From Ceratorhiza oryzae-sativae (Eukaryota; Basidiomycota; Agaricomycetes; Cantharellales; Ceratobasidiaceae), in contig JARWMV010000034.1 of assembly GCA_030998015.1 (NCBI GenBank), positions 1 to 64,000 on the forward strand: 64,000 nucleotides of DNA, given 5' to 3'. A program made the position numbers and the translations under genes. Under the pieces are notes generated by a model. It had not been told where the DNA came from. It ran no database searches and saw only the letters and a list, made by a program, of their open reading frames with translations. Positions 29,687-39,087 of this stretch are shown one piece after another. How positions within the stretch are numbered: the stretch's first letter is position 1; each line of letters begins with the position of its first letter.

Positions 29687-31631
29687 CTTCCCCCCTTCAA
29701 GGCACAGGGGTCATGGGGTGCCTTTGGATTTGACTGGACATAGTCAGCCATGAGTTCTGGTGCATTTACCAGGTCATTGTAAGTTAACCATTGTTGCTTG
29801 TCATAACCAAGCCATTTGACATAGTATTTGAAGACATTAGACCTTTTGTTGTATTGTAACTTTATGATCTGTTCAACTTCAAATTCTTCTTCCCCTTCAG
29901 GAGTTACCAAAGGTGGTGGTGGGGAAACCTGACATCCATAGGGGTTGTCTTTATATTTGGTCAGGAGTGAAATATGAAATACTGGGTGTATTTTCATGGT
30001 CATTGGCAAATCCAGTTTGAAGGCATAAGTGCTGTGTTGTGCTACCACCTTGAATGGTCCAACTCTCTTGTGGGCCAGTTTCCTGGAGGCCTGTTGTGTG
30101 CATATGTTCTTGGTGTTGAGCCAGACTTTGTCTCCCACCTTGATGGCTTCTGGGGTCCAATGCTTCTGATTGTAGTATTCTTTGGTCCTCTGGTTTGATA
30201 ATTCCAGAGCAGCCTTGAGTTTGTCATGGCCCTTTTGAAGCCATTCTGCATGATTGTCTGCTAAGGGAAATTCTTGTCCCTCCTTGTCCCCAACTGCCAA
30301 CCTTGGATGGAGACTGTAGTTTGCAAAGAATGGTGATTTGCCAGTTGAGGCATTGACACCATTGTTGTAGGCAAATTCAGCCAAGGGTAAGAGTGAGACC
30401 CAGTTGTCCTGCCAATCTGATACATAGTGTCTGATGTACCCTTCTACTACTTGGTTAGCCCTTTCAGACTGGCCATCTGTTTGAGGGTGATATGCTGTAG
30501 AGTAAGAAGGTTTTATATCCAGCTGTTTGTACAAGTGCCTTAGGAATTTGGATGTGAAGTTGGGGCCACAGTCTGAAATTGTTTTCCATGGTAATCTGTG
30601 GAGTTTCCATACATAAGTTAGGAACAAGTTTGTGCAATCCATAGCACTGGCTTCTGATTGACATGGAATAAAATGGACCATTTTTGTCAGCCAGTCAACA
30701 ACTGTAAATATAGCATCAAACCCTTCTGACAGGGGTAGCCCAGTGATCAGGTCATAGGTAATTTCCTCCCAAGGCTTTTCCGGTGCTGGTATTGGGTTTA
30801 AGAGCCCTGGGGGAACTTGGTTGCTGTGCTTGTTCCTGATACAGGATTCACAATGCATGACATATTTGTTGACTGATTTTTTCATTGATGACCATGCATA
30901 TTTGTGGTTTAACAATTTGTATGTTCTGAACTGCCCTGGGTGTCCTGCCACTGGGTTATCATGACAACTTTCAATGACCAGCTTGCAGAGTTCTTTGTTA
31001 TTTGGGACATAGATTTGGCCCTTGTATCATAAAAGTCCTTTGTCCCACTCCCAATTTTTGACCTTCTCATTGTCATCTAAGGCTTTCAGCACTTTTGATA
31101 GACACTTGTCCCCTGGGATAGCGTCCCTAATGAGTTGTTCCAGGTCATGGTCTGGTGTGATTACTTGTAGCCACAATGATTTTAGCTCCAAAAATTGGTT
31201 TTGTGCAAGCAGAGCTTGGCTCTCACTCCCCTCTTTAGGGATGTGCCTTGACAGCCTAGAGAGTATGTCTGCCTGGCCATTCTTTGCCCCTTTGATGTAT
31301 AGAATCTTGAATTCAAATCTGGATAGGAACTCATGCCATCATGTGACTTGGCCATTCAGTGGCCGATTTGTCTTCCAATACTCCAAATTTTTGTGATCAC
31401 AAACAATGTTTACTGGGTGTTCAGCCCCTTCTAGCAAGTGACACCAGTGTTTGAGGGCCTTTATAATTGCCAGCATTTCTTTGTTGTAGATATCATAGTT
31501 CCTTTCTGCCAGGACCATAGCTTTGGAGTAGTAGGAGATTGGGTGGAGCATTCTGTCTTCTCTGTATTGTAGTAGTAGAGCACCTGTAGCATAGCCTGAG
31601 GTGTCTGTTTCCAGAATAAATGGTTTACTAG
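29687..31631 (-). pseudogene. pol 3' half of element H (RNase H, integrase, chromodomain)
   Basis: Open from 30951 to 29674: integrase centre (YDLITGLP, SDCGPNF, DGQSERAN) and chromodomain (EEEFEVEQIIKLQYN, YYVKWLGYDKQQW). Upstream, stops occur near 31027-31029 and at 31339-31341. At the latter, D and F have the same TGA where B has CGG and G has TGG. The RNase H Asp is present (ETDTSGYATG). The copia element interrupts at 31632, and the missing upstream piece is 48162-48323. Confidence 0.88.
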
Positions 31632-31911
31632 TGTTGAAGCGCAGTGAGTAAATGTGCTCCAATGTATGACTTAGTGCAGTGAGACGAAGCGGATTGAGCC
31701 TGCTAGAGATGAGTGGGGAGAACGTCACTGTCGATTGAGCGACTTGTACATTTGTTTATATAGAATACAATGGATAAATCCAGGTGGTACATCAGTGTGT
31801 ATACAAGAGAAAGAAAGTACAAAAGGAGATAAAACACATAATGTTGGACACAAGACAAAGGAAAGGAAAAATATCAATATATGCTCGATATATGCACGGA
31901 ATCGTTCAACA
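31632..31911 (-). repeat. 3' LTR of the copia element (280 bp)
   Basis: TGTTGAAGC...TTCAACA. On the minus strand it is preceded by the polypurine tract TTTTAGGGGGAG (forward 31912-31923). It matches 47882-48161 with about 5 per cent differences, mostly transitions. Confidence 0.95.
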
Positions 31912-31939
31912 CTCCCCCTAAAACGAGCAACGATGAGAC

Positions 31940-33781
31940 TTAAAGAGAAAAGAAAAAGGACTTGAAGTCCTGCACTAAGAGCGTGTGAGGAAAAAATTTG
32001 CCAAGCGCATCAGCATGGCATTGTTCGTGGATACCCAGGAAAGAATTTGCAAGATACCAGTGTTGATTGTAGTTGAGTGGCTTGGTGAGTGCATTGGCAA
32101 GGTTTTGTTTGGACAGAATGAATGATACCGTAAGATTTTTCTTGTGGATTTCATCTTGGACAAAATTGTATGGTATGTCGATGTGTTTCATATGCATTTT
32201 GTTTGTTGGGTTGTGCGCAGATTCAATCGCCAATTGATTGTCGCATAGAATTGGTGATGGCGTCATCGATGAATATTTAACACTGATGTCATCAAGAAAC
32301 TGCACAATGGCCTTGAGTTCTTTTGCAGTGTGGCAGCAGGCGACAGTTTTGGCCTCCATAGTAGACAGTGCAACGGACAAGTGATGTTTGCTAAGCCAGC
32401 ATATAGCAGCGCCAGCTAGGATAACTATGGATCCCAAGATTGACTTGCGGTTGTGTTGAGTAGCAAAGTCTGAGTCAGCGTAAGTGACTTTGTAGAACGG
32501 TTTATTGCCGTCGTAAGTGAGTCCAATTTTGGCCATTGTCGCAAGGTAGCAGTGAATGCGCTTTAAGATGTTTATATGCATGGCACCATAGCAGGTGGAG
32601 TGACGAGCAAGCATGCCTACGGCGAAGGCAATGTTGGGACAGATGCAGCAAGAGATCCAGAAAAGGCGACCAAGTTGAGTAATGTATGGGTAGTCAATTT
32701 TCTTGGTTGAAGGCTTGAGTACAGGCATAGTATTAGACATAGGGGTGGTCGCAGGAGCAGCGTTTTCGAGGTTGGCGAGCTTTACAATAGACTTGATGTA
32801 TGACTGCATGGTCAATGAGAGTGTATGGCAGGCACAATCACAAGTGATAGCAATACCAAGAAAGAGACAAGTCTTGCCAAGATCTTTACAGTCAAATAAA
32901 TCTAGGATTTCCCACTTGATCGTTTCGATGTGTCCAGCAGTGCAGCAGATAACAAAATCATCAACATAGCATATAATGATTGAGTAGACACCATCCTTCG
33001 TGCAAGTAAAAATAGACACGTCCTTGGCTGACAGATGATAGCCAATGGCAGTAAACTTGCCGTTCCTGAAAACTTCCCATAGGTGGCCGGCTTGATGCAA
33101 GCCGTAGAGGGCCTGAGTGACAAGCATAAGGTTTGGTCCGCCTTTGCCATAACCTTTGGGGAACTTGACATAGAGAGGAATGTCCATCGGTGCGTGAGTG
33201 TATGTGCTGGTAACGTTGACCATATGGCAGTCAAAATCAGCATGAGCGACAAGAGCAAATATAGTGCAGATGTATGCAAGGTTGGGGGTGTTCAAGAAGG
33301 TTTCATTGTACGTGAGGCTGGCGATTTGTTGATTCCTGTGGATTACTAGCCTAGCTTTTAGACGAACCTTGTTACTGTCGGCGTCTTGTTTGATTTTCAG
33401 TACTGGGCCTGAGGTGAGTATCTGTTGGCCATGCGGTACTTTGTGACAATCAATGACCTTGTAAATGTTTTGTTTCTGCAGCTGTTTGAATTTGGCGTCT
33501 AGGGCGGCGATCCAGTCTTCACGGTGGTCAGATTGAAGAGCATCTGACCATCTAGGAGAGTTGGAGTCAACTAGGTCAGGTTGGGCAAGCAAGGTGAAAT
33601 GTTTGGTGGCCCAGGCGTTGTAGCATGGCATGTCATCGTTGCGATTAGTGCCTAGTGCAAGAAAACAGTTGTGTATGTGCTCAGGTAGCTGTGAGCAATA
33701 AGCGTGGTCTCCAATAGTATTTGTATCAATGCAATAGACCTTGTCAGGGTTGCGTATGTAAGAACGGGAGCGTGTATGCAT
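31940..33781 (-). CDS. copia RT and RNase H (C-terminal part of the polyprotein)
   Basis: A 613-codon open frame. RT: WIAALDAKFKQLQKQNIYKV, ARLVIHRNQQ, VTQALYGLHQAG and the catalytic YVDD (forward 32957-32968). RNase H: VTYADSDFA, GSIVILAGAAICWLSK, TMEAKTVACCHTAKE, ILCDNQLAIE, then MKHIDIPYNFVQDEI and the FILSKQNLANALTKPL tail. The length and motif order are those of Ty1/copia. The residues GSIV/TMEAK suggest some decay. Upstream the frame is interrupted, so this is not a complete polyprotein; the listed start may be internal. Confidence 0.9.
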   Translation of the reverse strand: MHTRSRSYIRNPDKVYCIDTNTIGDHAYCSQLPEHIHNCFLALGTNRNDDMPCYNAWATKHFTLLAQPDLVDSNSPRWSDALQSDHREDWIAALDAKFKQLQKQNIYKVIDCHKVPHGQQILTSGPVLKIKQDADSNKVRLKARLVIHRNQQIASLTYNETFLNTPNLAYICTIFALVAHADFDCHMVNVTSTYTHAPMDIPLYVKFPKGYGKGGPNLMLVTQALYGLHQAGHLWEVFRNGKFTAIGYHLSAKDVSIFTCTKDGVYSIIICYVDDFVICCTAGHIETIKWEILDLFDCKDLGKTCLFLGIAITCDCACHTLSLTMQSYIKSIVKLANLENAAPATTPMSNTMPVLKPSTKKIDYPYITQLGRLFWISCCICPNIAFAVGMLARHSTCYGAMHINILKRIHCYLATMAKIGLTYDGNKPFYKVTYADSDFATQHNRKSILGSIVILAGAAICWLSKHHLSVALSTMEAKTVACCHTAKELKAIVQFLDDISVKYSSMTPSPILCDNQLAIESAHNPTNKMHMKHIDIPYNFVQDEIHKKNLTVSFILSKQNLANALTKPLNYNQHWYLANSFLGIHEQCHADALGKFFPHTLLVQDFKSFFFSL

Positions 33782-34597
33782 ATTGTCAAGTGCCTGGAGC
33801 CAGAGTACACGTTCAGGTTTGGATTTCTTGTTGAGCTGTTTGTGATAGTAAGGATTTTTGCCAGCGCGCGCCTGTGTTCTTGTGGTACAGCAAGTTATGC
33901 CGGCGATAGTGCAATTGGAGGGTTTGGATGTGGTAGGCGTGGCAGTGGGTCAATGCGAATGCTCAGTGGGCTTGACGGTAGCAGTAGGAATGTGTGCAGT
34001 AGGCGTGGGATCAGGTTGCGACAATATGGAGGGCTCCCCCTGAGCCTGGTTGGTCGAGTCTTGGGGCTGAGTGGTTGTATGCGCCAGTTGCGGTGCTTCA
34101 GGGCCAATGCCCATCTCCCCCTCACTCAGCGCAAAGACTTGAATCCATTTTTCATCTGATAGGCTGTTGGGTTCTTTGGATGACACGATAGGGGCTGGTG
34201 ATTCAAATGAGATCGGATCAGGGAGGTGGTGCAGGAAATAGACATTGCGCAACGTGCAGATCGCGCGATCGGGCCACGCGAGGTAGCACTAAACCCCACC
34301 AAAGTTCCTGTCGATCCCTGTGAAAATCGCGTGGCGGGTCTTGGCCTCAAGCTTTGAGTGGCCTTTGTTTTGAATGAGGATGTGGCATGTTGTGCTGAAC
34401 AGTTGAAAGTACAACATGTTGAAAGGCTTGTTGAACATTTCGATTAGGGGGATGTGCCATTCTCCTCGGATTTTGTGTGGCATATTGTTGCCTATAAGGT
34501 TTGCATAGGCAACTGCTTCTTGCCAAAGAAAGAGTTTTCCGCAAGTATTCGAATGACCATGTATCATCGTGCAAGAGCGTTCAGCTAAGGTACGATG
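33782..34597 (-). pseudogene. copia integrase C-terminal region and linker, broken
   Basis: The 34289-34597 minus-strand frame reads WQEAVAYANLIGNNMPHK and KLEAKTRHAIFTGIDRNF, matching the end of the copia integrase. Between about 34290 and 33782 a Pro/Thr-rich linker is spread over shifted frames (PAPIVSSKEPNSLSDEKW). The family III element interrupts at 34598; the rest of the integrase is at 45145 onward. Confidence 0.75.
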
Positions 34598-35274
34598 TGT
34601 CGTGACCCTCTGGAGGCTCCCTTGTGGAGCACTTAAGTAGTGGCTGCGTTGACGGTTTGGTGCTATGCAGTATGTATTGAGCATTCTAGTTACAGTGTTT
34701 GCTATGGTCTATGGTGGTTGACAAGATAAAGCAAGCTGAGGCGTCCAGTCTTGCTTTATCCTCCTTATATATACCTGTGGCTGTGGTGGCTGTGGACGTA
34801 TTATCTAAGCACACTCCGCAGTATGTGTAGGTTATGTACAGTACTATGGGTTAGGTAATTGTTTGTCTTAAGTTTGTGCGGCTCCGAATCTTATAGAGCC
34901 GCGCAAGGTCCGAGGGTCATGTGACTTTTGGACTTAAGCACCCGGTGCTTAATCGCTGGATAAGCGCCAAGGTCACGTGACAACTCACTCCTCGCTCCAG
35001 GTAACATGGGAGAGAAACGCTGGAGCGAGTTCAGGGTAACCACCGGCGCTTAATCGTTGGGTAAGCGCCGGGGTCACGTGACAACTCGCTCCTCGCTCCA
35101 GGTAACATGGGAGAGAAACGCTGGAGCGAGTTCAGGGTAACCACCGGCGCTTAATCGTTGGGTAAGCACCGAGATCACGTGATCTTGTTTATGCTTTGTT
35201 CCCCTTCGGGAAAAATGCCATAAATCTGTACAATATTCGGTTGTTAGGTTATGTCTGCTAGGCAGGTCATAACA
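34598..35274 (-). repeat. 3' LTR of the family III element (677 bp)
   Basis: Plus strand TGTCGTGACC...GGTCATAACA. It contains two tandem units of about 105 bp (34975-35180), each with a TCACGTGA-type palindrome and the inverted repeat around CTGGAGCGAG. The polypurine tract AAAGGGGGGGATAA (minus strand, 35275-35288) adjoins it. Confidence 0.95.
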
Positions 35275-35364
35275 TTATCCCCCCCTTTGGACATGTCTTG
35301 GGGGATCTCGAGGCATGTTTCTTTTCTGGGTTCTAAAAGTTTCTAAAAGGTATCTCATATATCG

Positions 35365-35475
35365 AGGAGGTTAAAGGCGCTGGACTTGAACCCACAACCT
35401 TCTGTTCAATGTGTGATTGCTCAGCTAGGAGATGATGAGTCAGGCTAGACCCCTTAACCTCTACGCTACATGAGA
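35365..35475 (-). other. tRNA-like sequence (A and B boxes) next to the Rep gene
   Basis: The minus strand has TAGCGTAGAGG (35468-35458), which fits the A box TRGYNNARNNG, and GGTTCAAGTCC (35392-35382), which fits the B box GGTTCRANTCC. A D-loop-like AGGTTAAGG and a CTAG/CTAG stem around CCTGACT suggest a class II (Ser/Leu-like) tRNA with an intron. The acceptor arm does not pair and the T stem has a mismatch. So it is more likely a tRNA relic or SINE head than a working tRNA. Confidence 0.35.
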
Positions 35476-35571
35476 TTACTATCTCCTTGCTTACTTCCTT
35501 GTTTAAGCTTACTTCTCGACACATGGTCTGTGAATAAAACAGCTTATACAAAGATAATTTATTTTTATTTT

Positions 35572-36858
35572 TTAAGGAAAAATAAAAAATGGCTTCCCTC
35601 CTGAGTATACCCAGTCTACGTTTTTGGATACCCATAAGTCCCCTTCTTCCCCCTCTATGTCTGTCCAACACTTCATTATGGCTGACCGGCTATTCCCCAG
35701 GATCACCGTCGGCCGTACCTTCATTGACTTCACATGAGCATATCTGCCTGTGAAGTCTGCCTCGTACTGGCTCAGGGCTTTGAGCAAGTACTTCCCGTTT
35801 GACTGGACCATGTCATCCAGGATCCAGATGTCAGCGTCCTCTGACAGATTTCCCACGTTCCAGACGTTGCACATCCGGCTATGGGAGCCCTTGGATCGCG
35901 CATACGCCGTCTTCCCAGTTCCTGTTTCGCCTTCGATCACCAGGATGCGATGGCGCACGCCCCTCCCTCTCTTCTCAGCTTCTTCTGCAAACCATCAGTC
36001 CGCCCTGTCGATGTGCGCCCGGTCTTCTGGGACTTCCAACTCCACCGGGATTGCAGGCATGCATCCCCGGTCCTCCTTATACATGTACTCAGCATATGCT
36101 CGTACTGAGTTCCACGTCGTCACCATCTGGAGGGGACGCAGGCGCTTGAATGCCTGGTAGTACTCTTTTTTTGTCGCCAAGGCAACAATCTCCGCCCCAT
36201 CCTCCAGGTCTGCCTCCGCCCTCAACCTTTTTCTGCCCTTCCCCTTCACCAGGATTTCCTCCAACCTTTCCAAGGTCAGGTCCCCTGCCATCAGCTCCTC
36301 TACCTCCTCGCCGTTAGCTCCAACATCCTTCCAGAGGTAGTTGAAAGCCTCCCTTGCAGGGTTGCCTCCTGGTCCGTCCTTGAGGTCCTTTGGCAGGATG
36401 TTGGGGTGTTGCCCCTTGAAGTCCCAGAACCGGGTGTTCTGGGTGTTCCAGCCGCCTTTCCGCTCCTGACTGATGGAGAGGGCGTGGACATGGAGGGGCC
36501 GGGCCAGGTTGTAGTTCGGTTCCTCAGGGTTGTGGCGTTCCACCACCACCAAAGTCGCCCAATGATTTGGCTGTTGGCGGCAGAACGCCTCGTATCGGGC
36601 GACAAGCCCACTTGAGGGCTGATCGTGTAGCTTCGACCAGGTCAGCAGCACTGCCCTGGTCTGGACGCGGAACCGAGGGGCCGGTGCGGTTTTGGTCAGC
36701 TCTTCGGACCCTTGATCCATCGGCGTAGGCCGCATAGAAGCGGGTGAGGGGGCTTGGCTTGATACCGAGGGCGCTGGCAATGGCGATGCCAACCTCCGCC
36801 CTTCGCTTGATCCGCTTGGCTGGGGTGTTGCCGCGTTCAATCCATTTCCGCTTAGCAT
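35572..36858 (-). pseudogene. CRESS-DNA-virus-type replication initiator (Rep): HUH endonuclease plus SF3 helicase, one in-frame stop
   Basis: A single frame of 428 sense/stop codons before the final stop, broken only by TGA at 35995-35997 (codon 288). The N-terminal 65 residues are Ser/Pro-rich. The endonuclease has motif I (AVLLTWSK, 69-76), motif II HUH (H123-V-H125), a Geminivirus-Rep-Sequence-like stretch (RFWDFKGQHPNI, 143-154) and motif III YxxK (Y174-K177). After the stop, the superfamily 3 helicase has Walker A (GETGTGKT, codons 310-317), Walker B (IWILDDM, about 344-350) and motif C ending in Asn (ILGN, about 386-389). The GRS-like element points to the geminivirus/genomovirus branch of CRESS viruses. 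In such viruses Rep nicks the origin for rolling-circle replication. Here it is chromosomal cargo inside an LTR element and probably non-functional in this copy. A stop-free relative elsewhere in the genome would change that view. Confidence 0.9.
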
Positions 36859-37599
36859 CGTTTACAGTTTTAGAGGTATTTGGGGACTGGGAGGAGAGCA
36901 TGAGAGTGCAGGTTATCTCAGGCCTTGTGCTTGTCCATATAAGCTGCAAGGTCCATTTTGATTGTCACATGACTCTGTCTTGCATTTGTTGTGATCACAT
37001 GACCTTGTTTTGGTGATGACGCATCTCCGAGGGGTGCCCTTCCATCCATTCCCCCGCGTCTGCCTTAAACCTTGCTGCGCTCGGGGCCTCCACTCCTCCA
37101 CTCCGGTCAGTGCCCCCTCTCCGACCCCTCCGGTAGTTCAGGGGATAGCAGCCATATCATGTGACATTGTCTGGGTCACGTGACCTTGTTGTTTTCTTCA
37201 TCTGCTTGGGACACATGTTCACTTCGTGTCACGTGACTCGTTTGTTTTCTTGCTTGTCCTTGTATGTCTTTCCCTTGTGACACATCTCTGAGGGGTGCCC
37301 TCCCATCTGTTCCTCCGCGTCGGCCTTGATCCTTGCTACGCTCGGGGCCTCCACTCCCCCACTTTGGTCAGTGCCCCCTCTCCGACCCCTCTGGTAGTTA
37401 GGGGATAGCGTATATTCACGTGACTAGGCTAGGTCATGTGATTCCTATGCTTTGTTGTTTGTTTTCTGGCAGATGGTCACGTGTCTGTTGGTGTCACCTG
37501 ACCAGACCTTGTTTTGATGTTTGTGCAAGTTATTGTGTTGCACCGTGATTTTTTAATGTTTGTGGTTTTGTTGTTTTCCTTCCTCACCCTGTCTTTACT
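36859..37599. promoter_or_regulatory. Divergent intergenic region of the Rep cassette with direct repeats and CACGTG palindromes
   Basis: It lies between the Rep gene (minus) and the small spliced gene (plus). A 131-bp direct repeat occurs at 37018-37149 and 37279-37409 (both contain GAGGGGTGCCC, GCTCGGGGCCTCCACTCC, GTCAGTGCCCCCTCTCCGAC and end GGGGATAGC), about 90 per cent alike. CACGTG cores flank the repeats (about 37178, 37230, 37419, 37478), with further decayed CACATG/CATGTG versions (36967, 36996, 37158, 37434). It could be a two-way promoter, a replication-origin relic, or both. I do not see the TAATATTAC-type nonanucleotide of geminivirus origins. Confidence 0.55.
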
Positions 37600-38104
37600 A
37601 TGCGTGTTATTTCCCTTAACTACAATCCCCTTGACTGCACCTGCTGGTCTCTCCCTGAGGGGGAGTACTGCGCCTACTGTGATGCCGTGTGCAACGCCTC
37701 CCTTGAAGACTTCTATCGAGGTGTTGGGGACTGGGAGTTCTGTGGAGTTCCAGGTAAGTTTTCCCCCTTTTCTTGTTGTTCTCCCGTAGCTAACTCGTTC
37801 TGTAGAAGAGCGCATCCTCCTTGATGGTCGGGCCCATGAGGCCACCCTTGAGTGCATCTGGGCGCTCATTGACCAGGACTGCCAGTTTTTTGAGGAGGGC
37901 TCGGCCCCCCTGTTCGACAAGGCCTCACCCTTTGCAGCTTCTGGTTCTGGATGTTTCCAGAACTATATGGCCGATCTCCCAGGGGGGGAGGCCCCCTGGC
38001 TGTTGCCTGAGAACCGGGCCAGTGGTTCTGCAGCCTGTACTACTAGGAAGGATAAGAAGGCAAAAAAACCCTATACCCGGCCCCTCAAGGGCAAGAGAAA
38101 ATAG
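37600..38104 (+). CDS. Small spliced Cys-rich gene of the Rep cassette (about 150 aa), unknown
   Basis: Not recognised. Exon 1 is 37600-37753; the intron is 37754-37805 (GTAAGT...CTGTAG, 52 nt, pyrimidine-rich); exon 2 is 37806-38104. Using the nearer AG at 37788-37789 would hit a stop after 12 codons, so the later one is preferred. The N-terminus has a Cys cluster (CTCW...YCAYCDAVC, residues 14-32) that may bind metal. The middle is acidic (LIDQDCQFFEEGSAP) and the C-terminus strongly basic (KDKKAKKPY, LKGKRK), suggesting a nuclear or nucleic-acid-binding protein. It is transcribed away from Rep and towards the ORF at 38185-39003. The frame is undamaged in this copy. Confidence 0.55.
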
Positions 38105-38184
38105 AAACATTTTGAAATGTATTATTATATGATTGTGAAAAGTATTCTTAAGACATTCCAAAAAACGTGTGATAGGCCCAATAG

Positions 38185-39003
38185 TCACAAGGGCTCCGGG
38201 GCCAGCAGGGGCACTTCCTCCAAGGTGCCCGCCAGCTCATCCTCCCATTTGGCCCAATCCGTTTGGACTGCCCCTTGGGCCGGGTCCGGGGTTGGTTCCT
38301 TTATTGTTACTCTTGGCTCCTCCTCCTTCACCACCAGGGACTCCAGGCTTGCTGTGAGGCTCAACATATCCATGTCATAACTGTGCAGGTTTGGGCGTAC
38401 CTTCACCCAGTTATGGAAGTTGGCCAAGTTTGCTTCCTTCAACCTGATGGCAGTAAACATTTCATCAGTGGTAGTGGCCTCAAGCAGTCCCACATACGGT
38501 GCCGCCGGTGCCAGCTTCCACTGCTCCAACAGGACCCTGGCCCACTGCTCTACTTCCCAATCTGCATTAGTTGTCCAGAGGCCCACCGCCTCCCTCTGTT
38601 CCTTGGCGGCGTAAACCACCCCTGTCACCATTGCCCCCACTATGTCGTTGATTACATACATTGGCGTGCGCAACATTGCGCTCTTGGTTGTCGGCCTTCA
38701 GACTCCCTGCCACCGCAGTATTCCTAACTTGGGGTCCTTGTAAAGGCTGTCGTTAAGCCAGTTCCTCTTGTCCCTATCCTTCTTTGGGATGTACACCAAG
38801 TTGGCCCCTGGCAGTAAGCTCTCCGCAATCATTCGGTGTTCCTCCACGCTCGGGGTGTACTGGCCTGGCTTCTTGCGGTTTTCCTTGCCTGGGTAGGGAG
38901 CCGGCCGTCTTGTGGTGGGCGCTAACCGGACGTGGGCAACCTGATTATTAACCAGGGGCGCAAAGTGGCCTGAGGGAAACGCAGGGCGAGTGGCGAAAGG
39001 CAT
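38185..39003 (-). pseudogene. Unknown ORF of the Rep cassette (about 271 codons), one in-frame stop
   Basis: Not recognised. The ATG at 39003 is followed by a basic, Pro-rich N-terminus (APTTRRPAPYPGKENRKKPG). TGA at 38698-38700 (codon 102) is the only break; the same frame then continues to 38185. The second part is helical and Trp-containing (VGLWTTNADWEVEQWARVLL, NLANFHNWVKVRPNLH) with an acidic C-terminus (DWAKWEDELAGTLEEVP). It shows no gag, pol or known CRESS capsid motif by eye. It lies just downstream of the integrase stop, convergent with the small spliced gene (80 bp between stops). Confidence 0.5.
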
Positions 39004-39087
39004 AGTGAAATTGGGTTTATGTGTTGTGGTGCAAGTGTGGTGGTAGTGTGGACTCTGGCCTTTCTTGGGTATCCTGGATGGCTCCTT

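Noticed and set aside
36524..36949. 141-codon minus-strand frame overlapping Rep with a KRIKRR stretch
   Set aside because: It overlaps the endonuclease domain in another phase; the Rep motifs fix the real frame. An upstream nuclear-localisation exon is possible but unsupported.
36859..37599. Geminivirus-type origin nonanucleotide in the Rep intergenic region
   Set aside because: I looked for TAATATTAC-like loops with flanking inverted repeats on both strands and saw none.
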